The notes: a model not told the origin generated them from the letters alone. A DNA stretch of 64,000 nucleotides from Cellvibrio sp. UBA7661 (GCA_002483365.1 DLHT01000003.1:1-64000), one strand, 5' to 3'; counted from the first letter of the stretch, positions 5,699 to 14,557 are shown. Translations and numbers: made by a program.

Positions 5699-8059
5699 TC
5701 ACAAATCGTAAGAAAGACTTAGATAATAACTTCTGCCCGGCCATGGGTGGGCGACATAGCTGATTTCATCAGTAACGTTATCGATACCGAAACCTACTTC
5801 AAGATTGTCACTCAGGTCATAGGTGGTTTTCACACCAATGCGCGTATAACCATCCTGCGCGCCCATTACATTTTCAGCAGTATCATCGTTCTGCAAACGG
5901 CCAAAACTTTTATCGGCATATTGTACGTTTGCACTTAAATCCCAGCGCTCTGTCGCATGGTACGTCGCCATTAAATTGCTGCGCCAGTGCGGCATACGCG
6001 GGTAATCATTGCCTTCAATGCTGGGGGCGTTCGGGTTCGTATCTTCAACGGTGCTGTTATCGGTGATGATTGATTTGGTGTAAGCGATATTAAAACGGAC
6101 ATCCAACTCCGGCACTAACACGCCGTAGCGATTTAAAATTAATTCTACACCGTCGGTTTCCACTTCATCCACCGCAGAGAAAGTCGTGACTGATGGCACA
6201 GGTGAGCCGCTGGGCAAAAGCGTAGTTTGCGATTCAATCGAGTCTTTGACAGTTTCGGTAAAAATATTGATGCGCGCATAACCAGCATCAAATTGCTTTT
6301 CCAACATCAGGTTGTGATGCAATCCATTTTCCGGTTTTAGATCTGGCCGCGCTTCTACTGCCGACGAATAGGATTGGCTCTGCGCAAATAATTCTTCCAC
6401 AATCGGAAAGCGATAAGCTTTTGCTAACGAGTAACGCACTAACCAGGTATCTGCAGGAATATAGCCGAGTGAAAATTTGGGCGAGAATTGATTGCTGGAT
6501 ACATCGGCAACATCGACCAGATCGTATTCCGGTGTTGTCGCTACGTCTTTACTGAAATAACCGCCTTCACTTTGCCAGCGCTCGTAACGCCCGCCCAAGG
6601 CAATATCCCAGCGATCATTAATATCCCAATTGGCTTGCACAAACGCAGCGCTGATATGGGTTTTACCGCCGCTGCGGCCGGTGTAACCGGCGAAGTCACC
6701 TTTCGTCCAACGCGTGGAATTATAAGTATCCAAATTTAACTCATAGGCTTCGTAGCGCGCACCGGTAATTAATTCCAAACCATCAACGCCTACATCAGAA
6801 AACGTGAATTTTCCTTCCAGTGTTTGCCAACCAGTGTCTTCGTAATTGGTCGTGAGGCCACGGTTTTTGAACAGTGGATCTTGCAGCGCATGACTGGAGG
6901 CGCGATTGTTATCTTCCAAAATCCGGAAGTCGCTCATATTGGCTTCAAAACGCGTGTGCTCGTTTAATTCACCTTTGATGCGCAAACCAGTGGATAAACT
7001 GCGGCGATCCAATTCACTCGCACCCAAGCGCGATCCAGGCACATTAATGGCAACACCGTCCTGAATAAAATTGCCAGACCATACAGTGTCACCCGCGCTG
7101 TTGCGCAAATAACTGTTGGGTGTATCGCGCAAAGTATTGCGGTCTTCATAGGCGATATTTAACAAGCTCGACCAATTTTCAAAATCGTAACCCAATTTGA
7201 TTTTGAAATTATCGGTCACCGCTTGTTCGATACCAGTATCGCCAAAATAGTAGGCGGGCTTGCCATACACATCTTGATCTGTAATCAAACCGCTGACCGG
7301 TGTTGCGTTAGCGAGTGTGCGTTTACTATCAAAATAATAGGACTGCGGTTGGCTTTTGTTTTCCAAGCGGTTGTAGGAAAGATAAATACTAAAATCGCCC
7401 AGGTTTTCACTGCGAAAAGTATCGCCGTAAGAGACAAACGTTTTGTAGCCGTCCAATGTATCGCTAAAACCATAAGCGGAAAAATCCTGCACAAAATAAT
7501 CCAGATCCACATGCACTTTGCGCTCTTGTGGTAACGCGGTTTCAATCAGGATTACACCGCCCATGGAATTGCCGCTGTATTCGGCAGAGAAAGGGCCGTA
7601 CAAAATTTCCACCTGCGCAATTTCGCTTGCGCTCACCATGGTCCAGCGCGGCGCGCCGCTCCAGCGGGTTTGCAATAAATAATGCAGGGGAACGCCATCG
7701 GCAAATACCATCGAGCGCGGTGTGGCAAACATATTAGAGCCGCGCAAACCGAGCGTGCCATTGGAATCACCAATGTAGCGTTTGCGGATCACAATGCTGG
7801 GTTCGTATTTGACGAGATCTTCGGTGGTGGTGGCATTGATGCTGACCATGTCTTCTTGCGTCAGCACACTGGTAGGGTTGGTATAGCCGGATGCCGCACT
7901 GTCGCGCGCCTCACCCCAGACTTTTACCTCTTCAACTTCCTGCGGATTTTTCGTGCGCTTTTTCTTCAATACCTCTTCATGCGCATGCGCTGCACCCGCC
8001 ACACCCAAGCTGGCAAGTGCAATCACCAGCAATGTTTTCACCTGTTTCACTCGCCCCAC
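5699..8059 (-). CDS. TonB-dependent outer-membrane receptor
   Basis: A receptor of up to 786 residues. It has a signal peptide ending GAAHA, a short His/Lys-rich stretch, a TonB-box-like segment (EVEEVKVWG), a plug domain at about 60-180 (LTQEDMVSIN, GLRGSNMFATPRSMVFADGVPL, VEILYGPFSAEYSGNSMGGVI) and a 22-strand barrel to the C-terminal YYLSLSYDL. The ligand is unknown. The downstream PepSY gene suggests metal or siderophore uptake. There is no ATG: GTG codons at 8059, 8050 and 8041 are candidates, and the last gives the most regular signal peptide (KTLLVIALASLGVAGAAHA). No clear Fur box is seen upstream; instead a palindrome lies at 8122-8157. Confidence 0.9.
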   Translation of the reverse strand: MGRVKQVKTLLVIALASLGVAGAAHAHEEVLKKKRTKNPQEVEEVKVWGEARDSAASGYTNPTSVLTQEDMVSINATTTEDLVKYEPSIVIRKRYIGDSNGTLGLRGSNMFATPRSMVFADGVPLHYLLQTRWSGAPRWTMVSASEIAQVEILYGPFSAEYSGNSMGGVILIETALPQERKVHVDLDYFVQDFSAYGFSDTLDGYKTFVSYGDTFRSENLGDFSIYLSYNRLENKSQPQSYYFDSKRTLANATPVSGLITDQDVYGKPAYYFGDTGIEQAVTDNFKIKLGYDFENWSSLLNIAYEDRNTLRDTPNSYLRNSAGDTVWSGNFIQDGVAINVPGSRLGASELDRRSLSTGLRIKGELNEHTRFEANMSDFRILEDNNRASSHALQDPLFKNRGLTTNYEDTGWQTLEGKFTFSDVGVDGLELITGARYEAYELNLDTYNSTRWTKGDFAGYTGRSGGKTHISAAFVQANWDINDRWDIALGGRYERWQSEGGYFSKDVATTPEYDLVDVADVSSNQFSPKFSLGYIPADTWLVRYSLAKAYRFPIVEELFAQSQSYSSAVEARPDLKPENGLHHNLMLEKQFDAGYARINIFTETVKDSIESQTTLLPSGSPVPSVTTFSAVDEVETDGVELILNRYGVLVPELDVRFNIAYTKSIITDNSTVEDTNPNAPSIEGNDYPRMPHWRSNLMATYHATERWDLSANVQYADKSFGRLQNDDTAENVMGAQDGYTRIGVKTTYDLSDNLEVGFGIDNVTDEISYVAHPWPGRSYYLSLSYDL

Positions 8060-8121
8060 CCCAATCGTTTTGGCTGTTATTTTCAGGGTGGAACATTAGG
8101 CGTTTTGGCGCGTCACGCACA

Positions 8122-8157
8122 GTGACAAATTGTCGCAGGGGCGCGGCAATTTGTCAC
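8122..8157. promoter_or_regulatory. Palindrome upstream of the TonB-dependent receptor
   Basis: Perfect 11-bp arms GTGACAAATTG and CAATTTGTCAC are separated by 14 bp. It lies 63-100 bp upstream of the receptor start and just after the ectA2 stop. It may be an operator, or a hairpin ending ectA2 transcription; no U-run follows. Confidence 0.5.
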
Positions 8158-8180
8158 AGCGCAAGTGCTGGTAAAAACGC

Positions 8181-8774
8181 TTAATCCAACCAGCGCCGCA
8201 TCGCCGAAATATGCGAGCCGCTGGATTTAAGATCGCTCAATAGATCAGGTGTGACCGGCGCGCTGCGGTTGGGGAGCGGAGAAATTCGTAGCAGGTATTC
8301 GCTTTGTTTGTCGTCGGGTGAAGGTTTAATAGAAGTGACAAACGATTTGATGGGTAGTGCACCTATGTCGCGCGCAAAGCTGTCGAACATCGACCAGGAG
8401 ATACTGTTTTTGATGCCTATCGCCGTGACCAGATGAATGGCCTGCTCACAGCCCGGCTGTGCGATCAGCCAATGCAGCATTTTTTTGCCCAAGCCCAAAT
8501 CGCGCAAGTCCTGGGCGACAACCACTTGCCACACGAACAGGGTATTAGGCTCGTTGGGGGGATAATAGGCCGAGACAAACCCCACCAATTGGCCGTGAAA
8601 AAAGGCCGCGACCGAGGTTTGGGCGAAGTGGCTGCACTGTAAAAGCGTGCATTGGACAGAGTTACCATCGAGCACTGGCGTGGTGGCCAGCAGGGCGTTC
8701 AGGGCATCGCCATCACTGGCGAGCGGGTGGCGAAATTCAATCTTATCGAGCAAAAGATCGTTTCTGGCGTTCAT
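8181..8774 (-). CDS. Second EctA-like diaminobutyrate acetyltransferase (diverged paralogue)
   Basis: A 197-residue GNAT acyltransferase. It aligns along its length with the EctA at 13128-13739: N-terminus MNARNDLLL versus MNTRNDLFE, HFAQTSVAAFF, TLFVWQVVV, acetyl-CoA loop RDLGLG and EYLLRISPLP. EctA transfers acetyl from acetyl-CoA to L-2,4-diaminobutyrate. Here the conserved PLDxNSxY substrate segment reads VLDGNSVQ, so the Tyr is Gln and the substrate may differ. The C-terminal tail is also unlike EctA. The ATG at 8774 is used (GGAGG 7 nt upstream). It is the last gene of the ectoine locus, 188 bp after the symporter, with its own leader resembling that of ectA. Confidence 0.85.
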   Translation of the reverse strand: MNARNDLLLDKIEFRHPLASDGDALNALLATTPVLDGNSVQCTLLQCSHFAQTSVAAFFHGQLVGFVSAYYPPNEPNTLFVWQVVVAQDLRDLGLGKKMLHWLIAQPGCEQAIHLVTAIGIKNSISWSMFDSFARDIGALPIKSFVTSIKPSPDDKQSEYLLRISPLPNRSAPVTPDLLSDLKSSGSHISAMRRWLD

Positions 8775-8962
8775 ACAAACCTCCATACAGCGTCTTTGTC
8801 TACACAGATGCAGACGTTTAGATCACAGCATACTGACTTATCCAACATTCATAGGCTCATCACTCACAGGAACCAATGAATCGTTAGTGAAAGGGTGGAT
8901 AGTTCCGACTCTGGGGCTCTGCACGGAGTTCCGCATCTTTACATTTCTAATAGATTCATTCG

Positions 8963-10378
8963 CTATAGGTGCCGATTGAGTAACAACCGCCAAATACCCG
9001 CAAACAAAAGACACAACAATAAGGCGGGCATTCCCTGGTATACATCGGCGCCGTTATGCACCCACCCAGCCACGCCAAAATGCCAAAGCAATACACTGGC
9101 GCACCCGAGCAGCATCAGCACCAATGCCAGTGTTTCAGAAACAGGCACACGCATGAGCAACAATAAAATAAGTGGCAAGAAGCAAGCACCCAGCATCGCC
9201 CAGGAAAAAATAACCAACGCAAATACCGATTGGCTATTTACCAGCGCCCACCCCAAGGCACCGAGCGAGACCAACAGGGTTGCCGCTTTGGCACCATAAC
9301 GGGAGGAAAACTGTTTGGGGAACAGATCCTGACTAAGAAAAGAGGAACAACTCAGCAACAGTGAATCGGCGGTTGAGATAGTTGCCGCAAAAATCCCTGC
9401 AAGCACCACCCCAACCATCACTGGCGGCAACAATTCCATGGCGATACTGGGTAGCGCCAACTCACTATCAAACCCCGCCGCATCCGGCAAATACAAGCGC
9501 GCCAGCATACCCACAGCAGTGGCCATCGCATAAAACACCAAAAACCACAGGTAGTACCAGATGCGCGCACGCACAAATCCCCGCTCGCTGTTCAATGCTA
9601 GAAAACGCACCATGATGTGCGGCTGGGCAACCACCGAAGCCCCGGCAATTAACCAACCGATAAAGAACAGGATCACCCCGCCACCCCCCGGGAGAATGAC
9701 ACTGTACGAGGTGAGCGATAGAAATCCAGGGATCGCCGCCAGCCCTTGCATGACTGCACTCATACCGCCAAGAGTATTGACCAGGCTGAATAGCATCAGC
9801 CCCATCGCCACCACCATCACCAGCGATTGCGCTGCATCCGTCCAGATAGAAGCGCGGATACCACCCGCCAAACAATAGGCCATCACCAATACTGCACCGA
9901 GAACAGCGCCCGACCATGCAGGCCAATGCAACAATACCTGCAAGGCTTTGCTACCTGCGACCAACTGTGCGGCCGCATAGGCCAACAAAAAAACCAACGC
10001 GATCAACGCAGCAACCACGCGAAAGCGACTGCCACCAAACATCGCCCATTGATGCAGCGTGCCGATATAACTGCTTTGGTTGTGCTGCAACGCCATACGC
10101 CGCATTTTTTTATGCACGTATAGCGACGCAAGCAAATCCCCCAGAATCCAACCCAGCATCAATAATCCGGCCGACACACCAACAGTGTAGGTGTAGCCAA
10201 TGACACCAATAAACATGTAGCCGCTGTTGTTGGTCGCCACCGCCGACAACCCAACCAACCAGGGCGATACGCTGCGGCTGGCAAGATAATAGTCTTGCGC
10301 GGTATTACGCCGGAAAAAACTGGAGGCAATACCCACCAACAAAAAAATGCAGAGACAAAGAATAAAACTCGCCAGCAT
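8963..10378 (-). CDS. Sodium:solute symporter (SSS family), probable compatible-solute transporter
   Basis: A 471-residue carrier with about 13 membrane spans. It shows SSS family marks: an early Asn/Ser-rich span (SAVATNNSGYMFIGVIGY), the sodium-site region after span 8 (GVVLAGIFAATISTADSLLLSCSSFLSQD) and a PutP-like order of spans. It lies 17 bp downstream of the TPR gene, with GAGGAG 7 nt before the ATG, inside the ectoine operon. The likely job is uptake or recovery of ectoine or another osmolyte such as proline; this is inferred from context, since sequence alone does not define the substrate. A run of about 190 bp separates it from ectA2. Confidence 0.85.
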   Translation of the reverse strand: MLASFILCLCIFLLVGIASSFFRRNTAQDYYLASRSVSPWLVGLSAVATNNSGYMFIGVIGYTYTVGVSAGLLMLGWILGDLLASLYVHKKMRRMALQHNQSSYIGTLHQWAMFGGSRFRVVAALIALVFLLAYAAAQLVAGSKALQVLLHWPAWSGAVLGAVLVMAYCLAGGIRASIWTDAAQSLVMVVAMGLMLFSLVNTLGGMSAVMQGLAAIPGFLSLTSYSVILPGGGGVILFFIGWLIAGASVVAQPHIMVRFLALNSERGFVRARIWYYLWFLVFYAMATAVGMLARLYLPDAAGFDSELALPSIAMELLPPVMVGVVLAGIFAATISTADSLLLSCSSFLSQDLFPKQFSSRYGAKAATLLVSLGALGWALVNSQSVFALVIFSWAMLGACFLPLILLLLMRVPVSETLALVLMLLGCASVLLWHFGVAGWVHNGADVYQGMPALLLCLLFAGIWRLLLNRHL

Positions 10379-10395
10379 CCCTAACTCCTCTTAAT

Positions 10396-11310
10396 TTATG
10401 ATGTTTTTTTCGCCGCCTTTTCATTTAACAATTGTTCAAATGCAGGCAGATGATGCAGCGGCTGCAGTGCAGGATCTTTGGCGAAATCATCCAAACGCGC
10501 ATCGCCATTGATCAAGGCTTTGGTGAGAAATTGAATCGCATCATCAAAATGGGAAAGCGCGGTGTGCGCGCAGGCGAGCTGGTAAAACGCGTGGGCATTG
10601 GCCGGATCAAGTTGTAGCGCGCGCTGGCATAAATTAATCGCCCACTGCGGTTCATTGGACTCAAGTGCGGCATCGGCTTTGTAGGTCAGCGCTTCGCAAT
10701 CGCGCGGATTAAGCGCGAGTATCTGGTCGTAAATCGTAATTTTATTGGCCGGTGTATTTTCTTGCGCGGCGCGCAACCAGAGCGCGTGAATTTCTTTTGT
10801 TTTTTCTATCGCCTCGCGATTTTCATCGATATAGGTCGATTTTTCGCGCAGCTCTAATTCAATTTCGCGCAAACGGTCTTCATAAGCACCAATTAATTTG
10901 CGCAATTCTTTATCGGCGATATTGCCCATCTTTTCTTTCATATCGCGGATCGATGACCAACCGACAATCACCAATACCGAACTGACCGCTGCAATGATAT
11001 AAAAAAGATTGGACACCGTACTGGTGGCGTAACTGACACTTTTATCAACTGCATCAATCTGGCGATCAGTAATCTGTTGCACAAACTCCACCCGCTGCGC
11101 AGCCATATCGGTACGCAGGGATTTCAGTTCATCCAGAATGTAGCGTTCAGTGAAGGGCGTATAAAGTGGTTGCTGTAATTTCTCTACTTGTTGCTGCGCT
11201 TTTTCTGCAGCATCTGTTTTGATGTGTTGATCATCAGCCGCAACAGAAACCGCACACCACAAAAAGCAGCAGGCACATAACAGCGCCTGCCCAAGCGGGG
11301 AGTTACTCAT
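10396..11310 (-). CDS. Membrane-anchored TPR protein in the ectoine operon, role unknown
   Basis: A 304-residue protein. It has an N-terminal signal sequence (residues 1-25, ending SVAAD), a coiled-coil-prone segment (30-95), one membrane span at about 100-120 (VSNLFYIIAAVSSVLVIVGW), a long charged helix (125-175) and two to three TPR-like repeats (about 190-275). The start codon overlaps the ectC stop (TAATG), so translation is coupled to ectoine synthase. Its fixed place between ectC and the symporter suggests a part in osmolyte sensing or symporter assembly. That is inference; no characterised ectoine-gene family with this architecture is recognised. Confidence 0.75.
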   Translation of the reverse strand: MSNSPLGQALLCACCFLWCAVSVAADDQHIKTDAAEKAQQQVEKLQQPLYTPFTERYILDELKSLRTDMAAQRVEFVQQITDRQIDAVDKSVSYATSTVSNLFYIIAAVSSVLVIVGWSSIRDMKEKMGNIADKELRKLIGAYEDRLREIELELREKSTYIDENREAIEKTKEIHALWLRAAQENTPANKITIYDQILALNPRDCEALTYKADAALESNEPQWAINLCQRALQLDPANAHAFYQLACAHTALSHFDDAIQFLTKALINGDARLDDFAKDPALQPLHHLPAFEQLLNEKAAKKTS

Positions 11311-11702
11311 TAAATTGCATCCGCTTCCAGTGCATAGGCACCTTCGGCATTGTGCACCTCGCGCCCCATGAGCGGTGGATTAAACACACACACCAATTCC
11401 AGTTCTTCAAACGCGCGCAAAATATGTTTATCGTGTTGATCAAGCACATACAAAGTGCCCGGCGCAATGCTGTGAGTTTCACGCCCGGCAATATCCACTA
11501 CCTCACCTTGACCGCGCACACAATAAACCGCCTCAATATGGTTTTGATAATGCATTTCCAACTCAGCGCCTTTCACAATGCGCGTGACATGAAATGAAAA
11601 TCCCGCCTTATCACTTTTTAATAACAGGCGATTACTTTCCCAACCGGGAGCACTTACACAGCGACCTTGTATGGCTGCATCGGCTAATTTTCTGACGATC
11701 AT
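11310..11702 (-). CDS. ectC: L-ectoine synthase EctC
   Basis: A 130-residue cupin that closes N-gamma-acetyl-diaminobutyrate to ectoine with loss of water, a cytosolic metal-dependent step. Family marks: MIVRKLADA start, WESNRLLLK, the cupin strands HYQNHIEAVYCVRGQGEV and APGTLYVLDQHDKHILRA, and VFNPPLMGREVH. Length equals the usual EctC. It follows ectB by about 48 bp and overlaps the TPR gene stop-to-start. All expected cupin residues (E57-type, Y, H93-type in LDQHDKH) are visible. Confidence 0.97.
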   Translation of the reverse strand: MIVRKLADAAIQGRCVSAPGWESNRLLLKSDKAGFSFHVTRIVKGAELEMHYQNHIEAVYCVRGQGEVVDIAGRETHSIAPGTLYVLDQHDKHILRAFEELELVCVFNPPLMGREVHNAEGAYALEADAI

Positions 11703-11750
11703 ATTTACCTCTGTTTTTTGTCGGTTGCTATTCGTTGCATTGACTTGCTT

Positions 11751-13025
11751 TTACGCAGTCTTGAGCGATGGATAATCATTTAATGCGGCAGTAAAACTGC
11801 GTCCAAGAATATTCAGGCCTTTCATTAAATCTTCTTCACTGATAGTCAGCGGGCAAAAACATTTCACCACCTGACCATGATTGCCCGCGGTTTCAATAAT
11901 CATTCCGCGATCAAATGCATGGCGACAAATCGCCTCGGCAATATCGCCGTTTTCGCATTCAATGCCCTGCATAAATCCGCGGCCTTTTATGCGCAGTGCC
12001 AAGGGTTTATGTGCATCCACAATGGCCTGCAAACTGCGCGTAACCAACTCTGCCTTATGCTGAATATCGCGCTGGAAACGGTCGTCGCCCCAATATAATT
12101 TTAATGCTGCAGCTGCAGTGACAAACGCATGGTTGTTGCCGCGAAAAGTGCCGTTATGTTCGCCCGGCTTCCATACATCCAATGCAGGGTTGAGCAACAC
12201 CAATGAAAAAGGCAAACCAAAACCGCTGAGCGATTTTGATAAGGTCACTATGTCGGGTTTGATACCGCTGGATTCAAAACTGAAAAAATGCCCGGTGCGG
12301 CCGCAACCCGCTTGTATGTCATCCACAATCAATAACATATCGTGCTTGCGACAGAGTTTTTGCAAACCTTGCAGCCAGGCATCGCCCGCAATATTTAATC
12401 CACCTTCGCCCTGCACTACTTCAACGATCACCGCTGCGGGCAAATCAACGCCGCTTGATGGATCGCCCAATAATTTATCCATCATTTTGAGCGTATCGGT
12501 GTCGCGCCCGTGATAACCACAAAAAGGCATGCGTTCAATATTGCCAAGCGAAACACCGGCACCGCCACGGTGGTGGTCATTACCAGTGGCCGCAACCGCA
12601 CCGAGCGATACACCGTGAAAGCCATTGGTGAATGCAATAATTTTTTCGCGGCCTTTTACTTTGCGCGCAATTTTCATTGCCGCCTCCACTGCGTTAGCGC
12701 CGGTCGGCCCGGTAAACTGCGCGCGGTAATTCAATTCGCGCGGCAATAAAATGACATCGCGCAGGGTTTCCAAAAATTCTGCTTTGGCAGTGGTGTGCAT
12801 ATCCAAACCATGCGTCACACCGTCGTTTTCGATGTAGTCCATCAATGCTTTTTTAAGCAAAGGATTGTTGTGCCCGTAATTGAGTGAGCCGGCACCCGAT
12901 AAAAAATCGAGCCAGGGATTGTCTTTTTCATCGTAAAGATAACTGCCACGCGCGCGCTCAAATACCACCGGAAAACTGCGCGAATAGGATCTGACTGCCG
13001 ATTCCATCTGTTGAAACACTTGCAT
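11751..13025 (-). CDS. ectB: Diaminobutyrate-2-oxoglutarate transaminase EctB
   Basis: A 424-residue PLP class-III aminotransferase that makes L-2,4-diaminobutyrate from aspartate-semialdehyde and glutamate. The PLP lysine is in TLSKSLSGFGLP; other marks are the phosphate-binding GPTGANAVEAAMKIARK, FTNGFHG and VDDIQAGCGRTG. An ATG at 13025 with AGGAG 8 nt upstream gives the usual EctB N-terminus MQVFQQMESAVRSYSR. It is the second gene of ectA-ectB-ectC, about 100 bp after ectA. The downstream aspartokinase gene (ask_ect) sometimes found in such operons is not present here. Confidence 0.97.
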   Translation of the reverse strand: MQVFQQMESAVRSYSRSFPVVFERARGSYLYDEKDNPWLDFLSGAGSLNYGHNNPLLKKALMDYIENDGVTHGLDMHTTAKAEFLETLRDVILLPRELNYRAQFTGPTGANAVEAAMKIARKVKGREKIIAFTNGFHGVSLGAVAATGNDHHRGGAGVSLGNIERMPFCGYHGRDTDTLKMMDKLLGDPSSGVDLPAAVIVEVVQGEGGLNIAGDAWLQGLQKLCRKHDMLLIVDDIQAGCGRTGHFFSFESSGIKPDIVTLSKSLSGFGLPFSLVLLNPALDVWKPGEHNGTFRGNNHAFVTAAAALKLYWGDDRFQRDIQHKAELVTRSLQAIVDAHKPLALRIKGRGFMQGIECENGDIAEAICRHAFDRGMIIETAGNHGQVVKCFCPLTISEEDLMKGLNILGRSFTAALNDYPSLKTA

Positions 13026-13127
13026 AATCCATCTCCTGTTTTTTTTGAGAAAATATTTTGGATAAAAGAATCCCCTGCGCCGATAGACATCGGCACACAT
13101 ACGCATCAGCGGGGATGATTAACGGAT

Positions 13128-13739
13128 TTACTCTAACCAGCGTTTACCGGAAGGGAAGCGCAGACGGCTGCGCAAATCGGAATAAAAATGGGCGATAGAA
13201 TCCTGCGGGCGATCAGGCAAAGGCGCAATGCGCAGCAGATATTCATCGTCATGCTGCCCGGCAAAATGCCGCTCGCGCTCGAACAACATTTCCTTTACTG
13301 GCTGCGCATGCCAATCGCGCGCAAGACTTTCAAATAGCGACCAGGAGGCGCGGTTATCCGGCGTAATACTGGTAATCAATTGGCGCGCCGATTCAGTGCC
13401 CGGCTGCGCAACCAACCAATTCAACATGCGCTTGGCCAAGCCGTGGCCACGGAATTTTGCATCCACCACCACCTGCCATATAAACAGGGTTTCAGCGTCG
13501 TTAGGTAGCAGGTAGCCGGAGATAAAACCGATCAGGCGCTTATCGATAAGAGCCGCAACGGAGGTGTCAGCAAAGTGCTGGCACTGCAACAGGTTGCAAT
13601 AAACTGAATTGGTATCTAATGGTGGGCTGGCCGTAACCAGTTGATTGAGGTGGAAACCGTCGGTAGCGCGAGGATGGCGCAGTTCCAATCTATCCTCAAA
13701 CTCCAATGTATCCTCAAAAAGATCGTTTCTGGTGTTCAT
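13128..13739 (-). CDS. ectA: L-2,4-diaminobutyrate acetyltransferase EctA
   Basis: A 203-residue GNAT enzyme for the second ectoine step, acetylating diaminobutyrate at N-gamma. The EctA signature PPLDTNSVYCNLLQCQHFADTSVAA is present, followed by FIWQVVV and the acetyl-CoA loop RGHGLA. The ATG at 13739 has GGAGG 5 nt upstream. It heads the ectoine operon and has a candidate promoter at 13898-13926 and palindrome at 13923-13939 upstream. The divergent MarR gene starts at 14057. A diverged paralogue lies at 8181-8774. Confidence 0.95.
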   Translation of the reverse strand: MNTRNDLFEDTLEFEDRLELRHPRATDGFHLNQLVTASPPLDTNSVYCNLLQCQHFADTSVAALIDKRLIGFISGYLLPNDAETLFIWQVVVDAKFRGHGLAKRMLNWLVAQPGTESARQLITSITPDNRASWSLFESLARDWHAQPVKEMLFERERHFAGQHDDEYLLRIAPLPDRPQDSIAHFYSDLRSRLRFPSGKRWLE

Positions 13740-13897
13740 AAAACCTCCATAGCGCGTCTTTCTCTGCCAAGCACGATAAAACCTGACTGCACTTTTATTA
13801 CAACACAAAGTACTTCTATGCTGATTTAAGAATGGCAATAACCTGAAAACCTTATAAAACGCCTGGAAGCCGCTTCAAAGTGGGCAAATTATTACCT

Positions 13898-13926
13898 TGA
13901 ATACAAATTACTTACTTAGTGTACAA
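13898..13926 (-). promoter_or_regulatory. Candidate sigma70-type promoter of ectA
   Basis: On the minus strand TTGTAC (13921-13926) and TATTCA (13898-13903) are spaced by 17 bp, about 160 bp upstream of ectA. The -35 hexamer overlaps the palindrome ACAAAACATTATTTTGT. The assignment is by eye. Confidence 0.45.
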
Positions 13927-13939
13927 AACATTATTTTGT
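13923..13939. promoter_or_regulatory. Candidate MarR/EctR operator
   Basis: The palindrome ACAAAA-CATTA-TTTTGT lies over the -35 of the candidate ectA promoter and between the divergent marR-family and ectA genes. The 317-bp gap (13740-14056) also holds a second palindrome, CATGCC-N7-GGCATG, at 13989-14007. No other gene is seen in the gap. MarR-type EctR regulators repressing ectABC are known in methylotrophs. Confidence 0.45.
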
Positions 13940-14056
13940 CTGTCCAGTCTAAATAACCCGTGCAATCTTTATCCGCGAGAGTGACAAACATGCCAACAAC
14001 AGGCATGCTGGCACCTGAAAACACCCGTAATTACTGCCATCTACCACAAAATACCT

Positions 14057-14557
14057 ATGCAACCTATAGATCAAGTACTGACCAGCCTGCGCCGCGTGAT
14101 ACGCGCAATTGATTTGCACTCAAAGCAATTAGTCAAAACTGCCAGCGTCACCGGCCCACAATTGCGACTGCTGCAACTTATCCGCAGCCAGGGCGATGCC
14201 ACGGCCAGTGAACTGTCCGATGCCATGAGCCTGAGCCAGGCCACGGTCACCAGCATTTTGGATAGGTTAGAAGATCGCGGGCTGATCGAACGTATCCGTT
14301 CGCAAACCGACAAACGCAAAGTCCACCCGCGCCTGACCGATGGCGGCAACGCATTACTCGATAAAGCGCCCGCCGCATTGCAAGACAACTTTGTGCGCAA
14401 ATTTGATCAGCTGCAAAGCTGGGAGCAACACATGATTATCGCCTCACTCCAGCGGCTGGCCGAGATGATGGATGCCGAGCATATCGATGCATCGCCCTAT
14501 CTGGATTTGGGCTCGCTGGATCGCCCCATCGACAAACACCCTCACGAAAAAGACTGA
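14057..14557 (+). CDS. MarR-family regulator, probable ectoine-operon repressor (EctR-like)
   Basis: A 166-residue winged-helix regulator. The DNA-binding region spans about residues 35-100: the recognition helix SLSQATVTSILDRLEDRGLIERIRS and wing QTDKRKVHPRLTDGG match MarR. The dimerisation helices lie at both ends. It is divergent from ectA across 317 bp, the position of EctR in ectoine loci of methylotrophs, so it likely senses osmotic conditions and controls the ect operon and itself. Role is inference from context; the ligand or signal is not visible. The start ATG has no strong Shine-Dalgarno sequence. Confidence 0.85.
   Translation: MQPIDQVLTSLRRVIRAIDLHSKQLVKTASVTGPQLRLLQLIRSQGDATASELSDAMSLSQATVTSILDRLEDRGLIERIRSQTDKRKVHPRLTDGGNALLDKAPAALQDNFVRKFDQLQSWEQHMIIASLQRLAEMMDAEHIDASPYLDLGSLDRPIDKHPHEKD

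Noticed and set aside
8060..8121. Fur box upstream of the TonB-dependent receptor
   Set aside because: No sequence resembling GATAAT repeats or the 19-bp Fur palindrome was found; only the GTGACAAATTG palindrome is present.
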